Source of the DNA: Clostridiales bacterium
GTDB taxonomy: Bacteria; Bacillota; Clostridia; Peptostreptococcales; Anaerovoracaceae
NCBI GenBank assembly: GCA_012735145.1
Contig: JAAYIA010000041.1
Span: 1-47,944 of the forward strand
Length of the DNA: 47,944 nucleotides
Direction of reading: 5' to 3'
Shown one piece after another: positions 15,275-23,845 of this stretch; within the stretch, counting starts at the first letter, position 1; each line of letters opens with the position of its first letter. Below the pieces are notes generated by a model. The model ran no database searches. It was not told the origin of the DNA and saw only the letters and a list, made by a program, of their open reading frames with translations. A program made the position numbers and the translations under genes.

Positions 15275-16072
15275 TTATTTCTCTAATTCCAGTTCTTTCT
15301 TATGGTCTATAAGAAATCTTCTGCGATATTTAAGCACGGCATAATCACCTATCCTCTCCATGTATATGAAGTCGTATGCTCCCCCGACCGCTCCTACTAT
15401 AGGTATTCCTTGCAAAAATTTCATATACAGAAGAGCCCTGCTCATTGCAATTGCCGCTTCTTCAATAAGTTCATCCACAGTTTTCTCATCGTATATCTGT
15501 CCTATTTCTATCAGGGTATTGATTTCTTTGTCCGCTGCAGCAATTCTATCCCCATATTGCAAGGAAGCAGCAATAATCCTTAGTACAAATTTTCGCTCTT
15601 GCTCAGTATCATAATCGTAACCGTAACGCATGGAAATTTCATAGATATTCCTCAACAGCAAAGAGGTAAACACTGCTACATCAGGTATTCCCACTCCGAC
15701 AATCCCCATCGCTGTACCGACTAAAGTTGAAGCCATTGTGTGAACTACACCTGTCCCGCCTGCTCGGTAGCCAAAGCGTTTGAGATCTCTCCTTCTTCCA
15801 TACACGCTCAGTTTTTGTGCATCTTTGTCAAATGAATCGCCCAATTTTTTCATCGGATAGGTTTTCTCGATTATTATGGTACCCTTTGAAAATATAATAC
15901 GAAAAGCCTTCACAAACGCTTTATCGAGAGTTTCCTCGAGCTTGTCCGGTATCTTTTCAGCCAAAAGTCTGTCCAGTTTGGTATCCCGCTTCTCTTTGTA
16001 TTTACTCAAAAACCTGGCTTCTGTACGTTTCAAGCTTTCTATTTCTTTGTATATCGCATCGTTTTTCTTCAT
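15275..16072 (-). CDS. EcsC family protein
   Basis: 265 residues matching the EcsC family, named after the third gene of the Bacillus ecs ABC locus. Its molecular role is unknown. A basic N-terminal half precedes a glycine/alanine-rich hydrophobic segment (about 107-140, STLVGTAMGIVGVGIPDVAVF) and a second hydrophobic part near 222-240 (GIPIVGAVGGAYDFIYM). Both are typical of the family. It lies downstream of an ABC operon but 76 bp away, so co-transcription is possible and not shown. Confidence 0.82.
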   Translation of the reverse strand: MKKNDAIYKEIESLKRTEARFLSKYKEKRDTKLDRLLAEKIPDKLEETLDKAFVKAFRIIFSKGTIIIEKTYPMKKLGDSFDKDAQKLSVYGRRRDLKRFGYRAGGTGVVHTMASTLVGTAMGIVGVGIPDVAVFTSLLLRNIYEISMRYGYDYDTEQERKFVLRIIAASLQYGDRIAAADKEINTLIEIGQIYDEKTVDELIEEAAIAMSRALLYMKFLQGIPIVGAVGGAYDFIYMERIGDYAVLKYRRRFLIDHKKELELEK

Positions 16073-16148
16073 GTTACATTCTATATTTAATTCGAATAAC
16101 GCGAATTAATATTATCACAGCGAACAACACAATCTATTTTATAGTGTA

Positions 16149-17990
16149 TCACTCATAGAAGTCTGTTTTGTTATTTTTAGAAAATATTTCCGGATGGTCT
16201 TCCAAGAATTTAGCTATATGAATATCGCTTGCATTAAAAGTTATATTTATATATAAATATAACTCTTCCGGGTTGTACAGACCCTCATTGATGTTAATCC
16301 TAAGATCAACTGTAGGCTCACCGGCATTTGACTCTTCGGTATCAAACCAGTGTCTGTTCTCCACAGTCCAGTTCATAATATCTTTGTTAACTGCCTGTAA
16401 CAAACCTTTCATAAGATTCTTTGGCACTCTATATGAAGTTAATCCTTTTTCATCAGCAGCGTAACTTATCACTTCTATTGATACACTCTTCTTATTCAAT
16501 ACGGATAGATCGATTTGTTCTCGAGATCTGATATCGCTATCATTATATAAAAACGCATACTCTTTTAGAGCCTTTTCGCTTACCTCGTTGTATGTTCTTT
16601 TGAGGATTCTTCCGTTCTTAAGGTGATATTCAACCTCAAAAAATGCCGGGTATGAATTGTCGTCTACAGGTTCTGCGCTTACAATTGCTTTGTGCAGCTT
16701 TGTAATCTTCTGTATGGTTTTCGGATTATCAATATCTATGATACCTCCCTCGCTCCCATAGTAACCATTTTCTATTCCGCTTGTTACCTGTATATTCACC
16801 GTTTTAATCTCTGAGGCTTGTGGTATCTTCTTCTCAAAACCACTTATATCAAACATAGTAAACATCAATGTCAAGCAGATAAGTACAGCATATATCCCCA
16901 AAACCTTCATATTGTAACTGTTGAAAACTCTAAAGCTTTGATCCGCAATCATACAGAATATAGGGAAGCATATGGCAGTAGCCAGTATAATAACCACTAT
17001 ACTGATTCCTACAGACCCACTGCTTTCGATAATCGTATCGCTTATCAGCAAAATCGTAGAAGCCGACATAAATGTAAGAATTACAACTAATACCGACGAT
17101 GCATATGGTACTACTATCGAATTTTCTTCGTTCTCAAGATGAATTTTCTTATATATTGAGAGCGATACCAATGCGAGCAAAACCATAAATGCAATATATA
17201 TAATAGGTATTGCCGAAATTGATGATAAAGGATAATCTCCTATACTGAACATGTATATGTACGGTGAAAGATATCGTGCCCAGTCAAATCCTGAGCTGTA
17301 TCCTCTAACATACACGCTGAGATATCCTTCAAATATTGAATATATAGCAGTAGGTAAAAACATTAAGAATATGGACAAGAGAGTCTGTATCAAGCTTGTT
17401 CCCGCTAACATACCGGCAAAACAGGAAACACAGTATGCAAAGCCAACCATTATAAAATTAGCTAAAACCCACCCCACCACATTCTTTGCACTAAGCAATT
17501 CTTCAACCTTAAAATCCATCCCATACATCATCATAGCTTCTTTATCAATGCTTGCGGATACATGGGCACCCTGCACACACAAATAGAAAAGACCGGTAAT
17601 TATTACAGGAACAAAAAGCATCACCAAGCCCGCTGTGAAAGACGCTTTGAAGAGGGATTTTCTCGTAAGCGGTCTGCTGTGCGCATCTGTCACAGAAGCA
17701 CTTTTGTGCAAATATCCAAAAACTGCACTTGCAGCCACGACACCGGATCCTATAGCCAGAAATATATTCAGAACATTTCCCATATTCATGCTTATATTCA
17801 CATAATATGCAATTCTTTCAAACCTACCATAAAAGATTAAAACAGGTAATATATTACTAAAAAAATACATAATAGTGAGTAGAATCGGTATAAGCTTAAA
17901 GCGCCTGAGCATCTCCATCAGCCATGCTTTTTCAGGATTCAATTTCTTCATTTCCGTACCTTTCGGATTAAAGGATATCTTTGAAGTCAT
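16149..17990 (-). CDS. ABC transporter permease with large extracellular C-terminal domain (DUF6449-like)
   Basis: 613 residues. The N-terminal part (about 20-400) holds roughly eight to ten hydrophobic helices. A soluble C-terminal region (about 400-613) probably faces outside and resembles the DUF6449-type domain found in such permeases, which is a tentative name. The start at 17990 is set by GGGAGGAG 6 bases upstream, and it overlaps the ATPase gene by 23 bp. A longer ORF reaching 18092 has no such site. With the adjacent ATPase and YtrA-type GntR regulator it resembles the ytr loci of Firmicutes, which respond to cell-wall antibiotics. The substrate is unknown. Confidence 0.82.
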   Translation of the reverse strand: MTSKISFNPKGTEMKKLNPEKAWLMEMLRRFKLIPILLTIMYFFSNILPVLIFYGRFERIAYYVNISMNMGNVLNIFLAIGSGVVAASAVFGYLHKSASVTDAHSRPLTRKSLFKASFTAGLVMLFVPVIITGLFYLCVQGAHVSASIDKEAMMMYGMDFKVEELLSAKNVVGWVLANFIMVGFAYCVSCFAGMLAGTSLIQTLLSIFLMFLPTAIYSIFEGYLSVYVRGYSSGFDWARYLSPYIYMFSIGDYPLSSISAIPIIYIAFMVLLALVSLSIYKKIHLENEENSIVVPYASSVLVVILTFMSASTILLISDTIIESSGSVGISIVVIILATAICFPIFCMIADQSFRVFNSYNMKVLGIYAVLICLTLMFTMFDISGFEKKIPQASEIKTVNIQVTSGIENGYYGSEGGIIDIDNPKTIQKITKLHKAIVSAEPVDDNSYPAFFEVEYHLKNGRILKRTYNEVSEKALKEYAFLYNDSDIRSREQIDLSVLNKKSVSIEVISYAADEKGLTSYRVPKNLMKGLLQAVNKDIMNWTVENRHWFDTEESNAGEPTVDLRININEGLYNPEELYLYINITFNASDIHIAKFLEDHPEIFSKNNKTDFYE

Positions 17991-18873
17991 ATTTTTCTCC
18001 TCCCAATTCATATATAAACACTTCTTCAAGAGACAACGGTAAGATATCAAGAAGAAGTGGATGTATAGGCTCAAGGGTTTTCTCGATAACATCTATATTC
18101 TCGCGAACAATCAATAAATTGATTGATCCATGCTTTTCGCGATGAAGAACATCCAGTTTGGCAATAGCTTTTTCTCCCCTGTCTCTGTTATCGTTGCTAA
18201 AGGACACCTGAACCTTGCATAATCCGTCTCGGACAGTTTCTATTTCTCTTTCGATAACTGTTTTTCCGTTATCAATAATTCCAATACTGTCACAGATTGT
18301 TTCCATATCACGCAGATTATGCGAAGATACAAGTACCGTTGTTCCCCTGTCTGACGCATCATCAATGATTTGTTTCCACACAAGCTTGCGCACTATCGGA
18401 TCAAGCCCGTCTATCGGCTCGTCCAGCAGAAGATATTGAGGCATCTTCGCTAATGTCAAAGCAAACATTGCCTGCTTCTTCATGCCCTTAGAAAAATTCC
18501 GAAGGGAGTTATGTGCATCCAGCTTAAACATTTCTGTCAGCTTATAGCATCTTTCCTCGTTCCAATTATCGTATGTTGCCGCATACTGTCTTGCCATATC
18601 TTTGATTGAATAATTGTTTGGAAAATATAGCTCATCCGGAATCAATCCAATCTTCTGCTTGACTGCAACATTTTCAAATATCGGCTCGCCGTCATAGAGA
18701 ATCTCTCCCGAATCATTTTTTAATACACCTGCCAAATGTTTGATTATCGTCGTCTTTCCTGATCCGTTAGTGCCGACAAGTCCATAAATAGATCCATCGT
18801 GTATGTTAAGATTAACTCCGGCAAGTGCCTCTGTTTTTCCAAAAGTCTTATATAAATCACGAACTTCTATCAT
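17968..18873 (-). CDS. ABC transporter ATP-binding protein (YtrB/BcrA-like)
   Basis: 301 residues. Visible are Walker A (GTNGSGKTT), the signature region LRNFSKGMKKQ (FSKGM in place of LSGGQ, normal for this exporter group), Walker B (YLLLDEPIDGLD) and the H-loop VSSHNLRD. A C-terminal extension of about 85 residues follows. It pairs with the downstream permease. The start overlaps the GntR gene stop by 4 bp, so the operon is tightly coupled and probably repressed by its own first gene product. Confidence 0.92.
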   Translation of the reverse strand: MIEVRDLYKTFGKTEALAGVNLNIHDGSIYGLVGTNGSGKTTIIKHLAGVLKNDSGEILYDGEPIFENVAVKQKIGLIPDELYFPNNYSIKDMARQYAATYDNWNEERCYKLTEMFKLDAHNSLRNFSKGMKKQAMFALTLAKMPQYLLLDEPIDGLDPIVRKLVWKQIIDDASDRGTTVLVSSHNLRDMETICDSIGIIDNGKTVIEREIETVRDGLCKVQVSFSNDNRDRGEKAIAKLDVLHREKHGSINLLIVRENIDVIEKTLEPIHPLLLDILPLSLEEVFIYELGGEKYDFKDIL

Positions 18874-19265
18874 TTTTTACCACCCCCTGTCTTGAATGAA
18901 TTCTTTGCGATCCCCATCAAGATTTCTTCAACCTCATTGCGTGAAACCCCGATAAAATACAGTTCTCTCACATTTTGTTCTATCAATCCGGTCACCCTGT
19001 CAATCGACTCTTGATCCACTTCCTTCTCATCTCTTTTGCAGACGAAAGTACCCTTGCCTGCAACAGTGTAAATGAATCCCTGACGCTCAAGCTCTTTGAA
19101 TGACTTCTGTACTGTATTTGGATTCACCGCCAATACTTTTGAAAGATCTCGAACCGAAGGCAGTTTACTATCTGCTTCAATGGCACCACATACAATCAAC
19201 TCTTTAATATTGTCTATGACTTGCTCATATATTGAGAGATGACTCCTCAAGTCGAGTTGAAACAT
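18870..19265 (-). CDS. GntR family regulator, YtrA subfamily
   Basis: 131 residues. An N-terminal winged helix (SIYEQVIDNIKELIVCGAIE, LPSVRDLSKVLAVNPNTVQKSFKELERQGFI) precedes a short C-terminal helical dimerisation part of about 55 residues, the length that defines the YtrA subfamily. AAAGGAGG precedes the ATG. It is the first gene of the operon with the ABC ATPase and permease. Subfamily members repress their own ABC operon, and a suitable inverted repeat lies upstream. Confidence 0.9.
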   Translation of the reverse strand: MFQLDLRSHLSIYEQVIDNIKELIVCGAIEADSKLPSVRDLSKVLAVNPNTVQKSFKELERQGFIYTVAGKGTFVCKRDEKEVDQESIDRVTGLIEQNVRELYFIGVSRNEVEEILMGIAKNSFKTGGGKK

Positions 19266-19285
19266 AATGCCTCCTTTCTTCTTAA

Positions 19286-19337
19286 GTGTTAATATCCTTG
19301 TGTCCTAACTGTACTACTTCACATATTACACTGTCAA
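19286..19337 (-). promoter_or_regulatory. Promoter and candidate operator of the YtrA-type operon
   Basis: Minus-strand -35 TTGACA (19332-19337) and -10 TACAGT (19308-19313), 18-bp spacer. Imperfect inverted arms GTGTAATAT (19323-19331) and ATATTAACAC (19286-19295) flank the -10 and start site. This is a likely autoregulator site. Confidence 0.55.
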
Positions 19338-19381
19338 CATTTTTCTAATTTTATTTGTAAATTTTTCAAATACGCAAGAAA

Positions 19382-19412
19382 AAATCGCAGACATAGCTCT
19401 TCTCTGCGATTT
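19382..19412 (-). terminator. Terminator after the small membrane protein gene
   Basis: Perfect 10-bp stem AAATCGCAGA/TCTGCGATTT (19382-19391, 19403-19412). On the minus strand it is followed by a TTTTTT run. It separates the small membrane protein gene from the ABC operon promoter. Confidence 0.85.
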
Positions 19413-19493
19413 CTTCCGTGATGTGTTTAGTGTACATTAATCGGGTTATAATATTTTGATTATGCTAGGACTTCCGTTGAAATAAGTGGTTAT

Positions 19494-19718
19494 CTATGCC
19501 GAATGCTCAAGTGCATCAGCCGATACTGAAGATCTATCTTCCTTTTTTGTGTCGTCTTTCTGCATTAAGGCGAGGCTTGTCATATACACAGCTCCAAACG
19601 CAAATGATAAACCTAACATTATTGTACGAACAACTTCTCCGGTTGCTATAAAACTTCCTATAATAGATACCAATATTGCTGCTATAAAGCATACCATTGC
19701 TACTGTGCTATCTCTCAT
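19494..19718 (-). CDS. Small two-helix membrane protein, function unknown
   Basis: 74 residues from the ATG at 19718, which follows AAGGAGG by 9 bases. A longer ORF to 19769 has no comparable site. Two hydrophobic helices (about 7-26 and 32-51) are followed by a charged tail (MQKDDTKKEDRSS). I do not recognise a family. It diverges from the LysR gene 131 bp away and has its own terminator. As the divergent neighbour of a LysR regulator it is a candidate target gene. Confidence 0.7.
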   Translation of the reverse strand: MRDSTVAMVCFIAAILVSIIGSFIATGEVVRTIMLGLSFAFGAVYMTSLALMQKDDTKKEDRSSVSADALEHSA

Positions 19719-19749
19719 TTTCAAATTCCTCCTTCTTATACAGTCTCTC

Positions 19750-19814
19750 TTGCAATTACAATTTATCATGCTAAAATGTATTTGTAAAACTAATAAATTA
19801 AATAAAACTTATTA
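19750..19814 (+). promoter_or_regulatory. Candidate lysR promoter and LysR-type site
   Basis: -35 TTGCAA (19750-19755), 16-bp spacer, -10 TAAAAT (19772-19777). Downstream lies an inverted repeat TAATAA-N12-TTATTA (19791-19796, 19809-19814) that could be an autoregulatory LysR site. Very AT-rich, so chance is possible. Confidence 0.4.
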
Positions 19815-19849
19815 ATTTTTCTAATAGTGCAGGAGGATTACATAAATAC

Positions 19850-20740
19850 ATGGAAACAAGAAATTTGAATGCATTTCTAAGAGTTGCAGAGCTTGGAAGC
19901 TTTACAGCAGCCGCTATAGAGCTGGGCTACTCACAAGGATCTATAACGGTACAGGTCCAGCAGCTAGAAGACGAGCTTGGGACAAAATTATTTGACAGAA
20001 TGGGGAGGCTTACGACATTGACAAGCCATGGCGAAGCTTTTATCCCTTATGCCCAATCTGTTCTACAGGCGATTCAAGAAGCTGAAAACTTTGCCCACAA
20101 TCGTCATGAAATGCACGGTGTTTTGAGATTATGTTCCTCAACCTCTCTTGCTACAAATATTCTCCCAAGCCTCATTGCCAATTTTAATCGATCTTATCCT
20201 AATATTGAGATTATCATGCGTTTGTCAGACTATATGGAAGAGATGACAATCAGGATGAGACAAAACGAAGTCGATATTGTTTGCCATCTAGACACAAGAA
20301 ATTTTTTTACCGACACTATAACTTTCTATGAAAAAAAAGAAGCCGTCATAGCCGTAGCCAACAAAGACTATCCTCTCGTGGGCAAGAAGCATGTAAAGCT
20401 AAGGGAACTACTTCACGAGCCTTTGCTTGTTACCGAAAGATCTATTGGTCACACGAATTATCTTGAAAAAATCATAAATGATATGGGAGAGGTTCTTAAT
20501 CCTACAATAGAAGTCAGCTCATCAGTTACTCTACGAGAAATTCTTATAAACAGTGAGCGCAGTGCTTCCATCGTACCTTATTTGGTTGTACAAGAGGCAG
20601 TTGAAGCCGGACACCTTGTTCTTCTCGATGTCGAAGATCTCGATATACCGATGTGGAGCCAATTCGTATACCACAAAAGTAAATGGGTAAGCCCATCAAT
20701 GAAAGCCTTTATCGACTTCGTATCAGAACCTACCCATTAG
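19850..20740 (+). CDS. LysR family transcriptional regulator
   Basis: 296 residues, typical length. The N-terminal winged helix-turn-helix (METRNLNAFLRVAELGSFTAAAIELGYSQGSITVQVQQLEDELGTKLF in short segments) is textbook. It is followed by the linker helix and a periplasmic-binding-like effector domain (about 90-296). AGGAGG lies 11 bases before the ATG. It is divergent from the small membrane protein gene and convergent with the ABC exporter. The effector is not predictable. Confidence 0.92.
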   Translation: METRNLNAFLRVAELGSFTAAAIELGYSQGSITVQVQQLEDELGTKLFDRMGRLTTLTSHGEAFIPYAQSVLQAIQEAENFAHNRHEMHGVLRLCSSTSLATNILPSLIANFNRSYPNIEIIMRLSDYMEEMTIRMRQNEVDIVCHLDTRNFFTDTITFYEKKEAVIAVANKDYPLVGKKHVKLRELLHEPLLVTERSIGHTNYLEKIINDMGEVLNPTIEVSSSVTLREILINSERSASIVPYLVVQEAVEAGHLVLLDVEDLDIPMWSQFVYHKSKWVSPSMKAFIDFVSEPTH

Positions 20741-20826
20741 TTGACTATTTTTAATTATATTGTTTTGCCTATATATATTTTTTTATTATTTTACAATTAT
20801 TTGTATTATATTACGATAATAGTATT

Positions 20827-22578
20827 TTACAGGGAATACATTCTATACATACCTGCATATATTCCATCCTTTTCCATCAGTTCCTCGTGTCCACCTTCTT
20901 CAGCTACGCCTTCTTCTGTAAGGACGATAATTCTATCGGCATTTCTCACAGTCGTCAGCCTGTGTGCAATTGTTATAGTCGTTCTTCCAACCGCAAGATC
21001 TGCCAAAGACTTTTGAACAATCATCTCACTCTCATTGTCCAGTGCAGATGTCGCTTCGTCAAGAATTAGAATGGGTGGATTCTTAAGGAAAACTCTCGCT
21101 ATACTTATCCTCTGCTTCTGTCCGCCGGATAGTCTGGTTCCTCGTTCTCCGACGTGAGTATTATATCCATAAGGCATCTCTCTAATAAACTCATCTGCTC
21201 CTGCAAGTTTTGCAGCCTTGATTATGTCTTCTTTACTTGCTCCCGGTCTTCCATATTCGATATTTCCTGCAATCGTGTCAGCAAATAGATAAACATCCTG
21301 CTGAACCATACCTATATTAGATCTTAGAGAATGTAATTTGATATCGCGAATATCCTGATCATCTATCAAAATCCTGCCGGAATTAACATCATAAAATCTT
21401 GGAATAAGATTGCAAAATGTAGTTTTTCCCGCTCCGCTTGGTCCGACTAGCGCTATGTTTTCTCCTGCCTTGATATTCAGATTAATATCACTCAGTATGT
21501 CATCTCCGTCACCATAATGAAAAGACACATCTTCAAATGTTATTCTGCCTTCAATATTGATTAGCTCCTGTGCATCCTCTGCATCATCCACCTCGATGTT
21601 GGCATCCATAACCTCAATAAATCTCTCTATTCCGGTAATTCCTTTCTGGAATTGCTCCGTAAATTCAACTACCCTGCGAATCGACTCGAGGAGCATGCCT
21701 ACATATAGAAGATAGGCTATGAATTCTCCCGCCGTAATTTCACCCTTCATCAGCAAAACAGATCCAAGAAAAACAGTCGCAATATACATTAGCCCATCAA
21801 AGAACTTCGTAACGCTTCGGAAGGCTGCCATATTCTTATAGCTAACCTTCTTAGTTTTAAGAAAGCGTTCGTTTCCGGACCGAAATTTTTTCTGCTCAAC
21901 ATCCTCATTTGCGAATGATTTTGAAACTCTGATTCCTAGCAAGCTATCCTCAACATGGGCATTGATTTCTCCAAGCTCTGAGCGCTGCCACTTAAATGCG
22001 GATCTCAGCTTATTCCTATATCTCATAGCGAAGAATATCATCAGAGGAATCATCAGGAAAAGCACAAGAGTCATCATAATATTCACTCTTATGAGAATAA
22101 CAAAAGCTACTATTATTTTGACCGCTGCAATAAAGTACTCCTCCGGACAATGGTGTGCAAATTCCGCAATATCAAACAGATCGCTGGTAATCCTCGAAAT
22201 TAGCTGTCCTGTTTTATTCTCAGAATAGTACGAGTATGAAAGCTGTTGATACTTTGAGAATAGGTCTCTTCTCATATCCGTTTCAATGCTTGCTCCCATA
22301 ACATGCCCCGTGTTTTGCATGTAATAGTTCGCAAGAACATCTATAAGCCTGAGCATCATATATAAAGCTGTTATTCTTACAACCAGCGAAACTGACAGGT
22401 TTCCAGGATTTAAATTAGCAGTGTCGGTTATGAATCTGATAATTATTGGCAGAACCAAGTCACATACGCTCGTGAATGCCGCACACAATAAGTCGAAAAT
22501 CAATATCTTCCTGTACGGCTTAAAGTACGGGTAAAAACGTTTTATCAAATACCCTGTCGTCATCTTACTATCTTTCAT
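20827..22578 (-). CDS. ABC transporter, fused permease and ATPase (MsbA/LmrA-like exporter)
   Basis: About 583 residues. A six-helix exporter membrane domain (about 1-310) is fused to an ATPase with Walker A (GPSGAGKTT), Q-loop VQQDVYLFADT, signature RLSGGQKQRISIARVFL, Walker B (ILILDEATSALD) and H-loop IAHRLTTV. The start at 22578 has AGGAGA 5 bases upstream and overlaps the Lar-like gene stop by one base (TAATG). A longer reading to 22620 would cover that gene. One half-transporter, so it should work as a homodimer. The substrate is unknown. Confidence 0.92.
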   Translation of the reverse strand: MKDSKMTTGYLIKRFYPYFKPYRKILIFDLLCAAFTSVCDLVLPIIIRFITDTANLNPGNLSVSLVVRITALYMMLRLIDVLANYYMQNTGHVMGASIETDMRRDLFSKYQQLSYSYYSENKTGQLISRITSDLFDIAEFAHHCPEEYFIAAVKIIVAFVILIRVNIMMTLVLFLMIPLMIFFAMRYRNKLRSAFKWQRSELGEINAHVEDSLLGIRVSKSFANEDVEQKKFRSGNERFLKTKKVSYKNMAAFRSVTKFFDGLMYIATVFLGSVLLMKGEITAGEFIAYLLYVGMLLESIRRVVEFTEQFQKGITGIERFIEVMDANIEVDDAEDAQELINIEGRITFEDVSFHYGDGDDILSDINLNIKAGENIALVGPSGAGKTTFCNLIPRFYDVNSGRILIDDQDIRDIKLHSLRSNIGMVQQDVYLFADTIAGNIEYGRPGASKEDIIKAAKLAGADEFIREMPYGYNTHVGERGTRLSGGQKQRISIARVFLKNPPILILDEATSALDNESEMIVQKSLADLAVGRTTITIAHRLTTVRNADRIIVLTEEGVAEEGGHEELMEKDGIYAGMYRMYSL

Positions 22579-22799
22579 TATTCTCCTGCTCCCATTTTTG
22601 ACACTTTTCCCATATTCCAAATGCGTGCCGCTGTTTGTGCTGCCTCTATGCGCTCATCAGGACAACTATACTCAAATATGGCTGTTTGCGAACCACAGTC
22701 CGCACATACAACATACCAACCATCACCCTCTTCCTCCAACAGGCCCGCTCCTCTGCAGAAGGGACAATCCTCTATATTAATATCCTTGTAAATATCCAT
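22578..22799 (-). CDS. Lar-like small zinc-ribbon protein
   Basis: 73 residues with two cysteine pairs, CPFCRGAG and CADCGSQ. The C-terminal EAAQTAARIWN is the arrangement of Lar/restriction-alleviation-like proteins (CPFCG...C..CG...W+). Named members come mostly from phage and prophage, where Lar modulates type I restriction. Here no phage or restriction genes are nearby, so that role is doubtful. It sits within a co-directional gene run, 35 bp after the kinase-like gene, and its stop overlaps the ABC exporter start. Confidence 0.7.
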   Translation of the reverse strand: MDIYKDINIEDCPFCRGAGLLEEEGDGWYVVCADCGSQTAIFEYSCPDERIEAAQTAARIWNMGKVSKMGAGE

Positions 22800-22834
22800 T
22801 TTTCTTTCCTCCCTTTATCTATTTCTTGCCAAAA

Positions 22835-23833
22835 TTATTTTTTCATAATCCCATACTCCTTGAGTATTCTGATTATCAATTCGACAGATCCTTCAATACC
22901 GTACACAGATGTGTTTAGGCACAAATCATAATTACTCGTAGCGCCCCATTCTTTACCGGTATAATATGTATACATGCTTCTATGAGCTTGATCAGCTTCC
23001 ATTGCTTTTTTTTTGGCCGCATTATAGCTCACATTATTAACCTTCATGGCTCGCCTTATTCTTTCTCTGATTGGTGCAGTTATAAATATGCTGACATGCG
23101 GAATCATCGCATTTGTAAGCACCGTGTCAGAGCCTCTTCCAACAACGACCAAGGATCCCTTCTTTGCCATCTCCGTTATAATCTTGCTTTCCTTAAAAAA
23201 GATTGCATCACGTGTCGGTAGGCCATGGTATCTGCTTACATTTCTGATTGCCTCTTTCGCAGCATCAAGGTCTTCATTGTATTTTGTTCTCTTGGTATAT
23301 AGTTTCTTAATATACTCAGCTTCGTCTACCGTTTCATCTATATCCTCACGACTGAGCATCTTCTGAAGCACATCTGCATCAAGATAGTTTATGTGCAATG
23401 TATCCGCAACAGCAAAGGCAATATCTTCACCGCCAGAGCCATAGGTTCTGCCGATTGATATAACAATATTATCATCGCTTTGAAACCTTGTGAGTAGGTT
23501 AAGAGATTTGTGCCAATCATTATCGGAATCTTCTCTCAATATATTTTCTGTAAATTTTGAAAACCTGTCCATTATAAGGCTATACTCAGTAAGTCTGGCC
23601 TTCCTCACATCAGGTTCTTCTATATTCCTTGCCATATTACCGATCAAGGCAATTTCGCTCCTGAGTGTTCCAAGGTCTCTATCTTCAACCGCATTTACGA
23701 TTGCAGTGATAATGCTTTCTTTCGCTCCGTTAAATACGTGACCAAGATTGGATCCAACAGCTTCGCATACCTTCTGGTCAAGGTCGAAAATATCACCTGC
23801 TAACTTATATATATCTATGTTTTCTTTCATCAT
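22835..23833 (-). CDS. Cytidylate kinase-like family protein with N-terminal helical extension
   Basis: 332 residues. The C-terminal 210 residues match the cytidylate-kinase-like (AAA_26-type) family: P-loop ISIGRTYGSGGEDIA (about 125-139), LDADVLQKML, VVVGRGSD and the LID-like IRERIRRAM. Family proteins of about 200 residues are common in Clostridia, and their substrate is unproven. The first 115 residues form an extra, probably helical domain I do not recognise. AGGAGG precedes tandem ATGs (23833 and 23830). It follows the antiporter gene by 12 bp. Confidence 0.82.
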   Translation of the reverse strand: MMKENIDIYKLAGDIFDLDQKVCEAVGSNLGHVFNGAKESIITAIVNAVEDRDLGTLRSEIALIGNMARNIEEPDVRKARLTEYSLIMDRFSKFTENILREDSDNDWHKSLNLLTRFQSDDNIVISIGRTYGSGGEDIAFAVADTLHINYLDADVLQKMLSREDIDETVDEAEYIKKLYTKRTKYNEDLDAAKEAIRNVSRYHGLPTRDAIFFKESKIITEMAKKGSLVVVGRGSDTVLTNAMIPHVSIFITAPIRERIRRAMKVNNVSYNAAKKKAMEADQAHRSMYTYYTGKEWGATSNYDLCLNTSVYGIEGSVELIIRILKEYGIMKK

Positions 23834-23845
23834 CTATACCTCCTT

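Noticed and set aside
19436-19480. TATAAT-containing segment on the plus strand as a promoter for a small RNA
   Set aside because: It has no acceptable -35 and no following terminator on the plus strand. AT-rich chance is likely.
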